DNA of 5,659 nt from Acidobacteriota bacterium (GTDB taxonomy: Bacteria; Acidobacteriota; Terriglobia; Acidiferrales; UBA7541): positions 2,135 to 7,793 of the forward strand of contig PKUY01000176.1 of assembly GCA_003131705.1 (NCBI GenBank), in the 5' to 3' direction. A program made the translations under genes and the position numbers. The notes under the pieces are model-generated. The model was not told the origin of the DNA, ran no database searches, and was given only the letters and a program-made list of their open reading frames with translations. Of this stretch, positions 1 to 5,659 are shown in pieces (position 1 is the stretch's first letter; every line of letters begins with the position of its first letter).

Positions 1-251
1 GGCGCTCGCAGAAGCTTTTCGAGCGGAGTGGCCGGCATACCGCGTGGCACTAATGTCCGGTCGACAAGAACGCCGAGGGGAAGATGCGCGGGGATGTTGG
101 TTTTTCCGTCGAGCGGCGGCGCCTCGGAAACTCCCGATGGCACAACCGTCCGATCGTCCATGTATGTCGTTAGACGGTGCGCGACTTTACTCGCCGCCTC
201 GTCCTTGGTGACGGGACGCAAATTGACCGGGACTAAGGTGCGCGGAATCAT
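1..251 (-). CDS. Unrecognised protein, N-terminal fragment with repeated RT(L/V)VP motif (runs off window)
   Basis: This is the fifth gene of the lipid A operon, and only its first 83 codons are inside the window. ATG at 251-249 overlaps the oxidoreductase stop codon (ATGA, 251-248). A good Shine-Dalgarno AGGA lies at 258-261, 6 bases upstream, and this decides the start. The visible protein begins MIPRTLVPVN and is rich in Pro, Val, Arg and Thr, with no signal peptide or membrane segment. The motif R-T-(L/V)-V-P occurs three times, at residues 4-8, 34-38 and 65-69, about 30 residues apart; the last two are extended to DRTVVPSG and DRTLVPRG. LpxB often lies at this place in such operons, but its usual N-terminal GEASGD motif is absent, so I do not call lpxB. 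The function is unknown. A membrane or envelope role is only a guess from the operon, and the missing C-terminal part could change the picture. The reading frame is well supported by the start, the SD and the coupling. Confidence 0.75.
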   Translation of the reverse strand, partial: MIPRTLVPVNLRPVTKDEAASKVAHRLTTYMDDRTVVPSGVSEAPPLDGKTNIPAHLPLGVLVDRTLVPRGMPATPLEKLLRA

Positions 252-1231
252 CGAATTTCCTGTGGAGTGAAGGCACCCAGTTGGACGCGCCTACCGTGAT
301 CGAGGATGCCTGCCATTACGCGATCGGCAAGCTCCAGGGCGCGACGGCCGGCGGCACCATCCACCACGGGAGTTTTGCGCGTGCGAACAGATTCAAGAAA
401 AGCGCGCAATTCAGCATGGAGGGGCTCCTCCTGCGCCGCCGGCAATTTCTCGAAGCCGATTTCCGGCTGTATGCCGCCCGGTTTCACGCGAATGCGGAGA
501 GCGTCCTGCCTCGCGAAGTCGAGAGAAATGTATTCGTGTTCTTGAAAAAAACGCATCTTGCGAACTCGCTCGGTGGAAACACGGCTGGCGGTGATGTTTG
601 CGACCGTGCCAGTGTCAAATTCCACTCGGGCATGGGCAATATCAACTTTATCGGTAATCACGGGAATGCCCACGGCTTTCAGGTCCACCACCGTTGACGG
701 CACGAGCGAAAGCAGAATATCGAGATCGTGGATCATTACGTCGTAGACGACGTCGATGTCGAGACTGCGTGGCGTGAAGATGCCGAGGCGATGTACTTCG
801 AAGAACATGGGGCGCGATACGATTTTTTGCGCGGCCGCAACCGCCGGATTAAACCGCTCGACGTGGCCGATTTGCAGCACTCGGTCCGAGCGCTTCGCGG
901 CGGCAATCAGACGGTCAGCTTCTTCGAGAGAAGCGGCCATCGGTTTTTCGACGAGCACGTCCATCCCTAAATCGAGCAGGCGGCAGCCGACTGCAGCGTG
1001 TTGCTTCGTCGGCACAGCCAGGCTGACGGCATCGACGTGCTCTGCAGTCAACGCGTCGAGATCGGAGATCACCTTCGTACCAAATTCCGCAGCTATTTCG
1101 CGCGCACGCTCGGCATTCGTGTCGATAACTCCGACAAGTTTGGCGCCCTCAAGCCCGCGCCACACGCGGACGTGGTTCCGGCCGAAGCCTCCCACACCGA
1201 CGACGGCCACGCGAATCAACTTTTCGCTCAC
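248..1231 (-). CDS. Gfo/Idh/MocA family NAD(P)-dependent oxidoreductase, possibly GnnA-like
   Basis: This 327-residue cytosolic oxidoreductase is of normal family length. The N-terminal Rossmann fold shows the dinucleotide-binding glycine-rich loop VGVGGFGRNH (residues 11-20) and an acidic residue after strand 2 (VIDTN, 35-39). EKP at 95-97 carries the conserved catalytic Lys96. GHVERFNP (122-129) and DVMIHDLD (164-171) follow, with His168 in the usual catalytic His position of the C-terminal domain. The start is GTG at 1231-1229, fused to the lpxI stop as GTGA. There is no clear Shine-Dalgarno, so translation probably relies on coupling. The next in-frame GTG (codon 8) would remove the first strand of the fold. 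Members of this family sit beside lpxA/lpxI in several lineages. In Acidithiobacillus and Leptospira, GnnA oxidises the 3-OH of UDP-GlcNAc before GnnB transaminates it, giving the UDP-GlcNAc3N used by LpxA. That role here is inferred from context. No GnnB-type aminotransferase is in the window, so I give no gene symbol. Confidence 0.93.
   Translation of the reverse strand: MSEKLIRVAVVGVGGFGRNHVRVWRGLEGAKLVGVIDTNAERAREIAAEFGTKVISDLDALTAEHVDAVSLAVPTKQHAAVGCRLLDLGMDVLVEKPMAASLEEADRLIAAAKRSDRVLQIGHVERFNPAVAAAQKIVSRPMFFEVHRLGIFTPRSLDIDVVYDVMIHDLDILLSLVPSTVVDLKAVGIPVITDKVDIAHARVEFDTGTVANITASRVSTERVRKMRFFQEHEYISLDFARQDALRIRVKPGGIQPEIGFEKLPAAQEEPLHAELRAFLESVRTRKTPVVDGAAGRRALELADRVMAGILDHGRRVQLGAFTPQEIR
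258..261 (-). promoter_or_regulatory. Ribosome binding site of the unrecognised gene
   Basis: AGGA on the minus strand (TCCT on plus) lies 6 bases before the ATG at 251. It is embedded in the last codons of the upstream oxidoreductase gene. It supports a real gene start here, where only a fragment of the protein is visible. Confidence 0.6.
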
Positions 1232-2088
1232 GATTTCGTCTTTAGCTCAGGCGGTTCAGGCGCGAACGCTTGTATCGCGATACCGGCTTCGTCCGCAGCT
1301 CGAATTAAAGCGTCCCGCTCGAAGAGCAGTGTTCGCCCGGCGTCGATTCCGAGAGCTGTTGCGTTCGAACGGCGCATGACCTCGATCGTTTTCATTCCTA
1401 TCACCGGCACGTCAAATCGCATGTCCTGCCGCGGCTTGCTTACTTTCACCACGACGACCCGCTGCCCTCCCGCGATGCGTGCGGCGCGTTCAATCGTTTC
1501 GTCCGTGCCTTCCATGGCCTCGATGGCGACGCATGCACGATCTCGCACCACGACGGTCTGTCCGAGGTCGAGCCCTGCGATCTGCCGCGCGATTCGCCTT
1601 CCGTAATCGATATCGGAAAATTCCGCTTCATCCGGCGCGCGACGCGTCAGTAGCCCCACCGCTGGAAGCAAAGAACCCAGGAAGGTCGTCGAATCCACGA
1701 GCTCGATGCCTTCATCTCGCAACACGCGGGCGACCGCCCCAATCAAAGCATCGGTATTCTTTGTCGAAAGCGAAAGCAGCAATTTAGCCAGTCGCCAGTC
1801 GGGCCGAATCGAACTGAAAATCTTATTGTGTTTCACCTGACCGGCCATGACTGCGCGTTTCACACCCTCCTGCTGCATCAACTCGATTCCGCGGCTCAGT
1901 TCGCCCAGGCTGATCCAGTGGAATCGCTTCGCGACCCGTTCCAGCGCAGGCGAAGCTTCTTCGCGAATGGCGATCACGGCCATTTCGATACCGCGGCTGC
2001 GCGCTCCTTCGAGCACCAGAAAAGGGAAATCGCCGTTTCCGGCAATAAGTCCCCAGTCTCCCGAAGTGTTTTCTGCGGTCGCGGCCAT
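1228..2088 (-). CDS. lpxI: UDP-2,3-diacylglucosamine pyrophosphatase LpxI
   Basis: LpxI hydrolyses UDP-2,3-diacylglucosamine to lipid X (2,3-diacylglucosamine 1-phosphate) and UMP. It is the non-homologous alternative to LpxH in lipid A synthesis and acts at the cytosolic membrane face. The 286 residues match the usual LpxI (DUF1009) length. Family hallmarks are the N-terminal GLIAGNGDFP (13-22), MAGQVKHNKIF (81-91), DSTTFL (132-137), the C-terminal-domain segment VAIEAMEGTDETI (187-199), and KPRQDMRFDVPVIG (218-231). The last contains the acidic residues (Asp222 and Asp226) among which I expect the catalytic Asp, equivalent to Asp225 of the Caulobacter enzyme; I cannot fix which one without an alignment. 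The ATG at 2088-2086 is preceded by AGGAG that overlaps the lpxA stop. The gene ends in GTGA shared with the oxidoreductase start. No lpxH-like gene is visible. Confidence 0.95.
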   Translation of the reverse strand: MAATAENTSGDWGLIAGNGDFPFLVLEGARSRGIEMAVIAIREEASPALERVAKRFHWISLGELSRGIELMQQEGVKRAVMAGQVKHNKIFSSIRPDWRLAKLLLSLSTKNTDALIGAVARVLRDEGIELVDSTTFLGSLLPAVGLLTRRAPDEAEFSDIDYGRRIARQIAGLDLGQTVVVRDRACVAIEAMEGTDETIERAARIAGGQRVVVVKVSKPRQDMRFDVPVIGMKTIEVMRRSNATALGIDAGRTLLFERDALIRAADEAGIAIQAFAPEPPELKTKS

Positions 2089-2092
2089 GCAG

Positions 2093-2097
2093 CTCCT
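2093..2097 (-). promoter_or_regulatory. lpxI ribosome binding site overlapping the lpxA stop codon
   Basis: On the minus strand the lpxA stop TAG runs directly into the Shine-Dalgarno as TAGGAG, followed by CTGC and the lpxI ATG. The gap between the genes is only 7 bases. A ribosome terminating lpxA covers this site, which suggests coupled translation of the two enzymes. Confidence 0.7.
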
Positions 2098-2878
2098 ATT
2101 TCGTCAAGCCGCGTTCGGTAGTCGACTCGATGAACTTTATAAGGGTTTGGACGTCCTCGGAGTTAGAGAGGGTTCCACGCATTTTCTCGACGGCCTGCGA
2201 AGTATTGAGTTTCGAGCGCAGAAGATATCGGTACGCCTGTTCGATGGCCTTGATGCGTTCTGGCGAAAAGCCGCGCCGCTCAAGCCCGACTTTGTTGATG
2301 CCGTAGCACTGGTTTTCGCGCGGCCCAACGATCATAGAAAACGGGGCGACATCCTGCGTAATGACCGTACCCGCCCCGATGTACGAGTAGCAGCCGATGC
2401 GGGAAAACTGATGCAGCAGACAGAACGAACTGACCGTGGCGTAGTCCTCGACGTGTATGTGCCCGGCGAGCTGCGCACCGTTTATCAGCGTCGTGTAATT
2501 GTCGATCACGCAATCGTGGCCGATGTGAGCGTAGGACATGATCAAATTGTGGCTGCCTACCCGTGTGACGCCGCCGCCCTTCACCGTGCCGCGGTTTACC
2601 GTCGAGAATTCGCGAAATTCGTTTTCGTCGCCGACCTCCAGCGATACTCGTTGGCCCGTGTATGTGTAATCCTGCGGATCACCGCCGATGACGGAGAACG
2701 AGTGAAAATGATTCTTGCGGCCGATAGTGGAGGGCCCTCGAACTACCGCATGAGCTTCAAGAATGCAGCCATCGCCCAGCTCGACTTCGTCCTCTACAAC
2801 CGCGCCAGGACCGATTCGAACGCCGTTACCCAACCGCGCTGCCAGCGAAACAATGGCCCGCGAGTCGATATCGCTCAT
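2096..2878 (-). CDS. lpxA: Acyl-ACP--UDP-N-acetylglucosamine O-acyltransferase LpxA
   Basis: LpxA carries out the first step of lipid A synthesis, transferring a 3-hydroxyacyl chain from ACP to the 3-position of UDP-GlcNAc in the cytosol. It works as a trimer of left-handed beta helices. The 260 residues match E. coli LpxA (262) nearly end to end. Hexapeptide repeats fill roughly residues 10-185 and a helical C-terminal domain follows. The catalytic His is His121 in AHIGHDC (E. coli His125). Also conserved are Gln69-Asp70 (E. coli Gln73-Asp74), RGTVKGGG (96-103), the LHQF His156 (E. coli His160) and GLERRGFS (198-205). The E. coli hydrocarbon-ruler residue Gly173 corresponds to Ala169 here, so the preferred chain may be shorter than C14. 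ATG at 2878 overlaps the fabZ stop as ATGA, and a weak GAGA lies upstream. Whether the acceptor is UDP-GlcNAc or UDP-GlcNAc3N cannot be settled from the sequence alone. Confidence 0.97.
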   Translation of the reverse strand: MSDIDSRAIVSLAARLGNGVRIGPGAVVEDEVELGDGCILEAHAVVRGPSTIGRKNHFHSFSVIGGDPQDYTYTGQRVSLEVGDENEFREFSTVNRGTVKGGGVTRVGSHNLIMSYAHIGHDCVIDNYTTLINGAQLAGHIHVEDYATVSSFCLLHQFSRIGCYSYIGAGTVITQDVAPFSMIVGPRENQCYGINKVGLERRGFSPERIKAIEQAYRYLLRSKLNTSQAVEKMRGTLSNSEDVQTLIKFIESTTERGLTK

Positions 2879-3354
2879 TGTGCTTTCTCGGCAGGTTGTG
2901 CAGTGGGCGGCATTTCAGTTTCGAGGTCAACCATCTTGCACATCAGCGTCGCTTCGGCGGCCATCTCTCCGTTCACGGTGGCGCGTCCCTCGAGTTTGCA
3001 GAAGCTGCCCCGCCATGCGACCACGTTCATTTCCAGCTTCAACTGATCGCCGGGAACCACGGGACGCCGGAAGCGCGCGTTATCGATCGCAACGAAATAC
3101 AGCAGCTTCTTTTCGCGGTCGGGAATTTCCTGGAGCAGTAGCAATCCACCCGTTTGGGCCATGGATTCGATGATTAGTACTCCCGGCATGATCGGCTTTC
3201 CGGGGAAATGCCCCTGGAAGAAATGTTCGTTAATCGTGACATTCTTGATTCCGACAATGCGCTTCCATCGTTCCATTTCTTCAATGCCGTCAATCAGAAG
3301 GAATGGGTAGCGGTGCGGGAGTATCTTCTGGATTGCGTTGACGTCGAGTAGCAT
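2875..3354 (-). CDS. fabZ: 3-hydroxyacyl-[acyl-carrier-protein] dehydratase FabZ
   Basis: FabZ dehydrates 3-hydroxyacyl-ACP to trans-2-enoyl-ACP in type II fatty acid elongation in the cytosol. It competes with LpxA and LpxD for the 3-hydroxyacyl-ACP pool, which explains its common place among lpx genes. The 159-residue hotdog-fold protein shows the family start LPHRYPFLLID (12-22), then GHFPGKPIMPGVLIIESMAQ (48-67) with the catalytic dyad His49 and Glu63 (E. coli His54 and Glu68), and FRRPVVPGDQL (95-105). About 15 C-terminal residues (after MVDLE) form a Pro/Ala/Glu-rich tail beyond the hotdog core. ATG at 3354-3352 has the Shine-Dalgarno GAGG at 3361-3364, 6 bases upstream. It is the first gene of the operon here. 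Often lpxD precedes fabZ, but in this window a divergent peptidase gene does, so lpxD must be elsewhere. Confidence 0.97.
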   Translation of the reverse strand: MLLDVNAIQKILPHRYPFLLIDGIEEMERWKRIVGIKNVTINEHFFQGHFPGKPIMPGVLIIESMAQTGGLLLLQEIPDREKKLLYFVAIDNARFRRPVVPGDQLKLEMNVVAWRGSFCKLEGRATVNGEMAAEATLMCKMVDLETEMPPTAQPAEKAQ

Positions 3355-3402
3355 CGTTGACCTCGGAGCGCGCTGTGAACTTTCTTGCCGATGAGTCGAA
3401 CA

Positions 3403-3431
3403 ATTCTATACGAATCCATCGTAGGTGGGAA
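3403..3431 (-). promoter_or_regulatory. Candidate sigma70-type promoter of the fabZ-lpxA-lpxI operon
   Basis: Read on the minus strand, TTCCCA (3431-3426, 4 of 6 to TTGACA) is followed by a 17-base spacer and TAGAAT (3408-3403, 5 of 6 to TATAAT). The predicted transcript start lies about 40 bases before the fabZ ATG, leaving room for the GAGG site. The element is in the only sizeable gap upstream of the operon. Chance matches are common, so this is a modest call. Confidence 0.35.
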
Positions 3432-3449
3432 TCGGCGGCCCAATCGAAG

Positions 3450-3478
3450 TTGCCGCGGCCGAGTGCGGCTGCTAGCAT
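3450..3478 (+). promoter_or_regulatory. Candidate promoter of the M20 peptidase gene, placed for a near-leaderless mRNA
   Basis: TTGCCG (3450-3455) and TAGCAT (3473-3478) each match the sigma70 consensus at 4 of 6 positions and are 17 bases apart. Transcription would start about 3484-3487, right at the ATG. This agrees with the lack of any Shine-Dalgarno before the start. The two hexamers are weak, and the match could be chance. Confidence 0.3.
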
Positions 3479-3486
3479 AACCGCCG

Positions 3487-4686
3487 ATGGATCAACCCCG
3501 CCCGCTGATGCAAACCCTGCGCCGTGAATTGCGGAGCCGCGAGCAGGAGATAGTCCGGCTCCTCGGAAAATTCGTCCGGTGCGAATCGCCCAGCCACAGT
3601 AAAGCCGCGGTTGACCGATTCGGACGCATGGTCGCAAGGGAGTGGCGGCGCCGCGGCGCGAAGGTCCGCCTTCTGCGCCAGACGAAGCGCGGAGATCATG
3701 TGCGCGCGGAGCTTTGGCTCGGTGATGGTTGCCCCACGGGCCAAATCCTCATCCTCGGCCACCTCGATACCGTCTATCCGCTTGGTACGCTCCCGGCGAT
3801 GCCGTTCCGTGTGTCGGGCGGACGCGCCTGTGGGCCGGGAATATTCGACATGAAAGCGGGCATTGCGCTGGCGCTGTTTGCGGTGGACGCGCTCAAAGAA
3901 GTCAGTTCTGGTCTCCCCAAGAGCGCGCACGGAGCGCCGGCCAGATTTCTCGGCAAGCGCCTCGTTTTCTTTTGGAACTCCGATGAAGAAATTGGCAGCG
4001 ATACTTCGAGACGAGAAATGGAGCGCGAAGCGTGTCGGAGCGATGCTGTCCTGGTGCTTGAACCTTCCTTCGGCCTCGAAGGGAAGCTGAAGACCGCTCG
4101 CAAAGGCGTGGGCACAGCCGAAATCATTGTCACGGGGCGCTCGGCTCACGCCGGTCTCGATCCCGCAGCTGGAGTCAACGCTGTTCACGAACTTGCATTG
4201 CAAATCGCGCGGCTGATGAAGATGAATAACCCGCGGCGCGGAATCACTGTGCAGGCCACCGTAATTGCGGGCGGGACAGTTTCGAACGTCGTTCCTGCGC
4301 ATGCATGCGCCCATGTGGACATTCGCTACGCGCGCGTATCGGACGCCCCTGGTCTTGACCGAAAGCTTCGCAGCTTGAGGCCGATATTGCCCGGCGCGCA
4401 GTTGGAGGTGCTGGGCGGAGTGAACCGTCCGCCTCTCGAACGCACCGCCGCTGTTGGCCAACTTCTTCGCCGCGCGCAGTCCTTAATGGGCGAATTAAAT
4501 CTTCCCCTGGGCGAGGTGTCCGTCGGAGGTGGGTCCGACGGAAATTTCACCGCCGCCCTCGGCGTGCCCACGCTCGACGGCCTTGGCGCAGTTGGCGGCG
4601 GCGCGCACAGTCCGTCTGAGCACGTCATCATTCGCGATCTTCCAACCCGCGCTGCTCTCATTGCCGGGCTTCTCGCATCCTTATAG
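3487..4686 (+). CDS. M20-family zinc peptidase, carboxypeptidase G2 (glutamate carboxypeptidase)-like
   Basis: This predicted di-zinc amidohydrolase/exopeptidase has 399 residues, normal for the M20 CPG2/ArgE/DapE group. All metal and catalytic positions can be seen: His92 and Asp94 in GHLDTVYP, bridging Asp121 in GIFDMKAG, general base Glu167 and ligand Glu168 in NSDEEIGS, Glu192 in VLEPS, and His374 in GGAHSPSEHV. The lid/dimerisation domain (about 205-315) contains GRSAHAGLDPAAGVNAV with His221, the residue usually offered to the neighbouring active site. HLDTVYP, EPS and HAGxxPxxGxNA resemble carboxypeptidase G2 more than DapE or ArgE, so release of C-terminal Glu or a similar acyl-amino acid hydrolysis is likely; the substrate is not determined. 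No signal peptide is apparent, suggesting a cytosolic enzyme. The N-terminus is long and Arg-rich, and ATG at 3487 lacks a Shine-Dalgarno; Met8 (3508) is an alternative start, equally without one. It is divergent from fabZ, and no functional link is evident. Confidence 0.93.
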   Translation: MDQPRPLMQTLRRELRSREQEIVRLLGKFVRCESPSHSKAAVDRFGRMVAREWRRRGAKVRLLRQTKRGDHVRAELWLGDGCPTGQILILGHLDTVYPLGTLPAMPFRVSGGRACGPGIFDMKAGIALALFAVDALKEVSSGLPKSAHGAPARFLGKRLVFFWNSDEEIGSDTSRREMEREACRSDAVLVLEPSFGLEGKLKTARKGVGTAEIIVTGRSAHAGLDPAAGVNAVHELALQIARLMKMNNPRRGITVQATVIAGGTVSNVVPAHACAHVDIRYARVSDAPGLDRKLRSLRPILPGAQLEVLGGVNRPPLERTAAVGQLLRRAQSLMGELNLPLGEVSVGGGSDGNFTAALGVPTLDGLGAVGGGAHSPSEHVIIRDLPTRAALIAGLLASL

Positions 4687-4748
4687 ACACACCATCGAGA
4701 AGGCATCGGCATAGACCGTCGCTCTGCTGCGGGAATGCCTCGTGCAAA

Positions 4749-5659
4749 CTAGCGGACGTAAGCGTGCTTTAGGTAGGCGAGGGTTTGCTGTTGAAGGTCG
4801 GCATAGTCGAGATGTAGGGTTTGTTGCAGGGCCGCTTCGGTCGAACTTGAGGTCGCGAGCCGGTCGAGCAAGCGGCTGATATCGGTCACGCTCCCGGCAT
4901 CAACGATTGATTCAACCACCGCGAGCGACCACGCATACGCAAACGCGGCCGAATTCCCGGACAATCCCATCCACGAGCCGTCGAGCGATCCGAACTGCGG
5001 CGCGGTGGCCTCGCCCACAGCATCCACCAAAGCCGCTGCCGCGGAACTGCTGCGGCGTCCCTCCATCCACTGCGCGACGCCTTCTTGAAGCCACGTCGGT
5101 GCGCGTCCGTGGGACTTCTGCCCGACGAAGCTGTGCGTCAGTTCGTGCTTCAGCACACGCGCGAGCTCGGGAGTCACTTGCGTCAATCCCTGCACGGGAA
5201 TGCGGAGCCGTCCGTCGTTGAGCGCGCCCACCCATCCCGGCGCGCGCGTGATGTCCGCGAACGCCTGCTCGGTGTATAAGATGACGCCGATCTGTTCGCG
5301 CGGCGCGTAATCCAGTTCCGATTCCAGGTCGCGAAAATCGTCTTCGAGCGCGCGCAGAATTCCGCGAGCCAGGTCTGGCGTTGCTCCTCCGTGATATTTC
5401 AGGTCGAAGTGGGCAGTCTCGCCTTCGCGATAGCTTTCTTCCTCGGCTTTATCTCGCTCGGCTTTCGCGAGGGCTTGTTCGACTTCCTGGTCCGGACGCA
5501 GCCGCTCGGCACGCTTCCACTCCTCAATGGCCTGGGGTATTTTGTTCGCGCCGTAATAGGCCCACCCCGTCAGCTTTGCCACGTCTGCGGAATCGGGAGC
5601 GACCCGCCGCGCGCGTTCCAACGGATCAAGCGCCGCCGTGAATTGGCTTTGGCGGAGAT
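4749..5659 (-). CDS. TPR protein with C-terminal MA-like gluzincin metalloprotease domain (N-terminus outside window)
   Basis: The frame is open to the right edge of the window, so the gene is partial; about 302 codons are visible. Residues are numbered here from the TTG codon at 5621-5619, which is probably an internal Leu and not a start, because coding-like TPR sequence continues upstream of it. Residues 1-45 plus the upstream codons form TPR-type helices (ALDPLERARRVAPDSADV, then AYYGANKIPQAIEEWKRAERLRPD). A charged helix follows (about 46-66). The rest is a peptidase_MA-like domain: HELTH at 159-163 (bases 5147-5133) supplies two zinc-ligand His and the catalytic Glu160, and WLQEG with Glu180 supplies the third ligand. 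FAYAWSLAVVESIV (about 226-239) follows. The zinc site is intact, so it is probably an active protease. Its substrate and location are unknown; a signal peptide, if any, would be beyond the window. It is convergent with the M20 gene, with a TAG stop at 4751-4749. Confidence 0.88.
   Translation of the reverse strand, partial: LRQSQFTAALDPLERARRVAPDSADVAKLTGWAYYGANKIPQAIEEWKRAERLRPDQEVEQALAKAERDKAEEESYREGETAHFDLKYHGGATPDLARGILRALEDDFRDLESELDYAPREQIGVILYTEQAFADITRAPGWVGALNDGRLRIPVQGLTQVTPELARVLKHELTHSFVGQKSHGRAPTWLQEGVAQWMEGRRSSSAAAALVDAVGEATAPQFGSLDGSWMGLSGNSAAFAYAWSLAVVESIVDAGSVTDISRLLDRLATSSSTEAALQQTLHLDYADLQQQTLAYLKHAYVR

Noticed and set aside
1..251. lpxB, the gene expected after the oxidoreductase in many lipid A operons
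   Set aside because: The first 83 residues do not show the GEASGD motif or the Rossmann-like start of LpxB.
756..1379. A 207-codon plus-strand frame and its overlapping neighbours (281-697, 998-1606)
   Set aside because: They are shadows of the oxidoreductase and lpxI genes, with Ser/Arg/Thr-rich translations and no ribosome binding sites or motifs.
1847..3046. A 399-codon open frame on the plus strand, opposite lpxI, lpxA and part of fabZ
   Set aside because: It spans three well-recognised genes on the other strand, has no family motifs, and is explained by GC-rich codon bias of the true genes producing few antisense stops.
3472..4461. A 329-codon open frame on the minus strand, opposite the M20 peptidase gene
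   Set aside because: The plus-strand M20 gene has all catalytic residues in frame. The antisense frame has low-complexity Arg/Ala/His-rich composition and no recognisable domain.
4701..4740. Inverted repeat AGGCAT / ATGCCT in the convergent gap, considered as a bidirectional terminator
   Set aside because: The stem has only 6 base pairs, the loop is 28 bases, and no T-tract follows on either side. The 62-base gap shows no convincing intrinsic terminator.
5619..5621. TTG as the start codon of the MA-like protease gene
   Set aside because: The frame stays open to the window edge with TPR-like residues before it, and no ribosome binding site is seen, so this is most likely an internal Leu codon.

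Overview
The window looks like chromosomal core DNA from a GC-rich, diderm, LPS-making bacterium. Two things support this: a lipid A biosynthesis cluster, and dense packing with 4-base start/stop overlaps. The combination of LpxI (instead of LpxH), a Gfo/Idh/MocA oxidoreductase beside lpxA, and a TPR plus MA-type metalloprotease fits Acidobacteriota or a deltaproteobacteria-like lineage. Acidobacteriota is my preferred guess, but it rests on gene content alone and not on a marker gene.

Layout. Positions 1-3354 are a leftward (minus-strand) operon, in transcription order: fabZ (2875-3354), lpxA (2096-2878), lpxI (1228-2088), a Gfo/Idh/MocA oxidoreductase (248-1231), and the start of an unrecognised gene that leaves the window at base 1. 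Adjacent genes overlap by 4 bases (ATGA or GTGA) or are 7 bases apart, so they are almost certainly co-transcribed and partly translationally coupled. A 132-base divergent intergenic region (3355-3486) separates this operon from a rightward M20-family zinc carboxypeptidase-like gene (3487-4686). A 62-base convergent gap then leads to a leftward gene (4749 to past the window end). That gene encodes a TPR protein with a gluzincin (HELTH...E) peptidase domain, and its N-terminus lies outside the window.

How the genes work together. FabZ makes the unsaturated acyl-ACP intermediates of fatty acid elongation and competes for the 3-hydroxyacyl-ACP pool that LpxA uses. LpxA acylates UDP-GlcNAc, or possibly UDP-GlcNAc3N. 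LpxI later cleaves UDP-2,3-diacylglucosamine to lipid X. The oxidoreductase could be GnnA-like and supply the 3-amino sugar donor to LpxA, which would give amide-linked lipid A; this is inference. The two peptidase genes have no evident link to the lipid A operon.

I see no CRISPR array, tRNA, rRNA, insertion sequence or phage gene. I did not find an obviously new system. The points most worth a second look are the GnnA question and the unknown partial protein with a repeated D-R-T-(V/L)-V-P motif.
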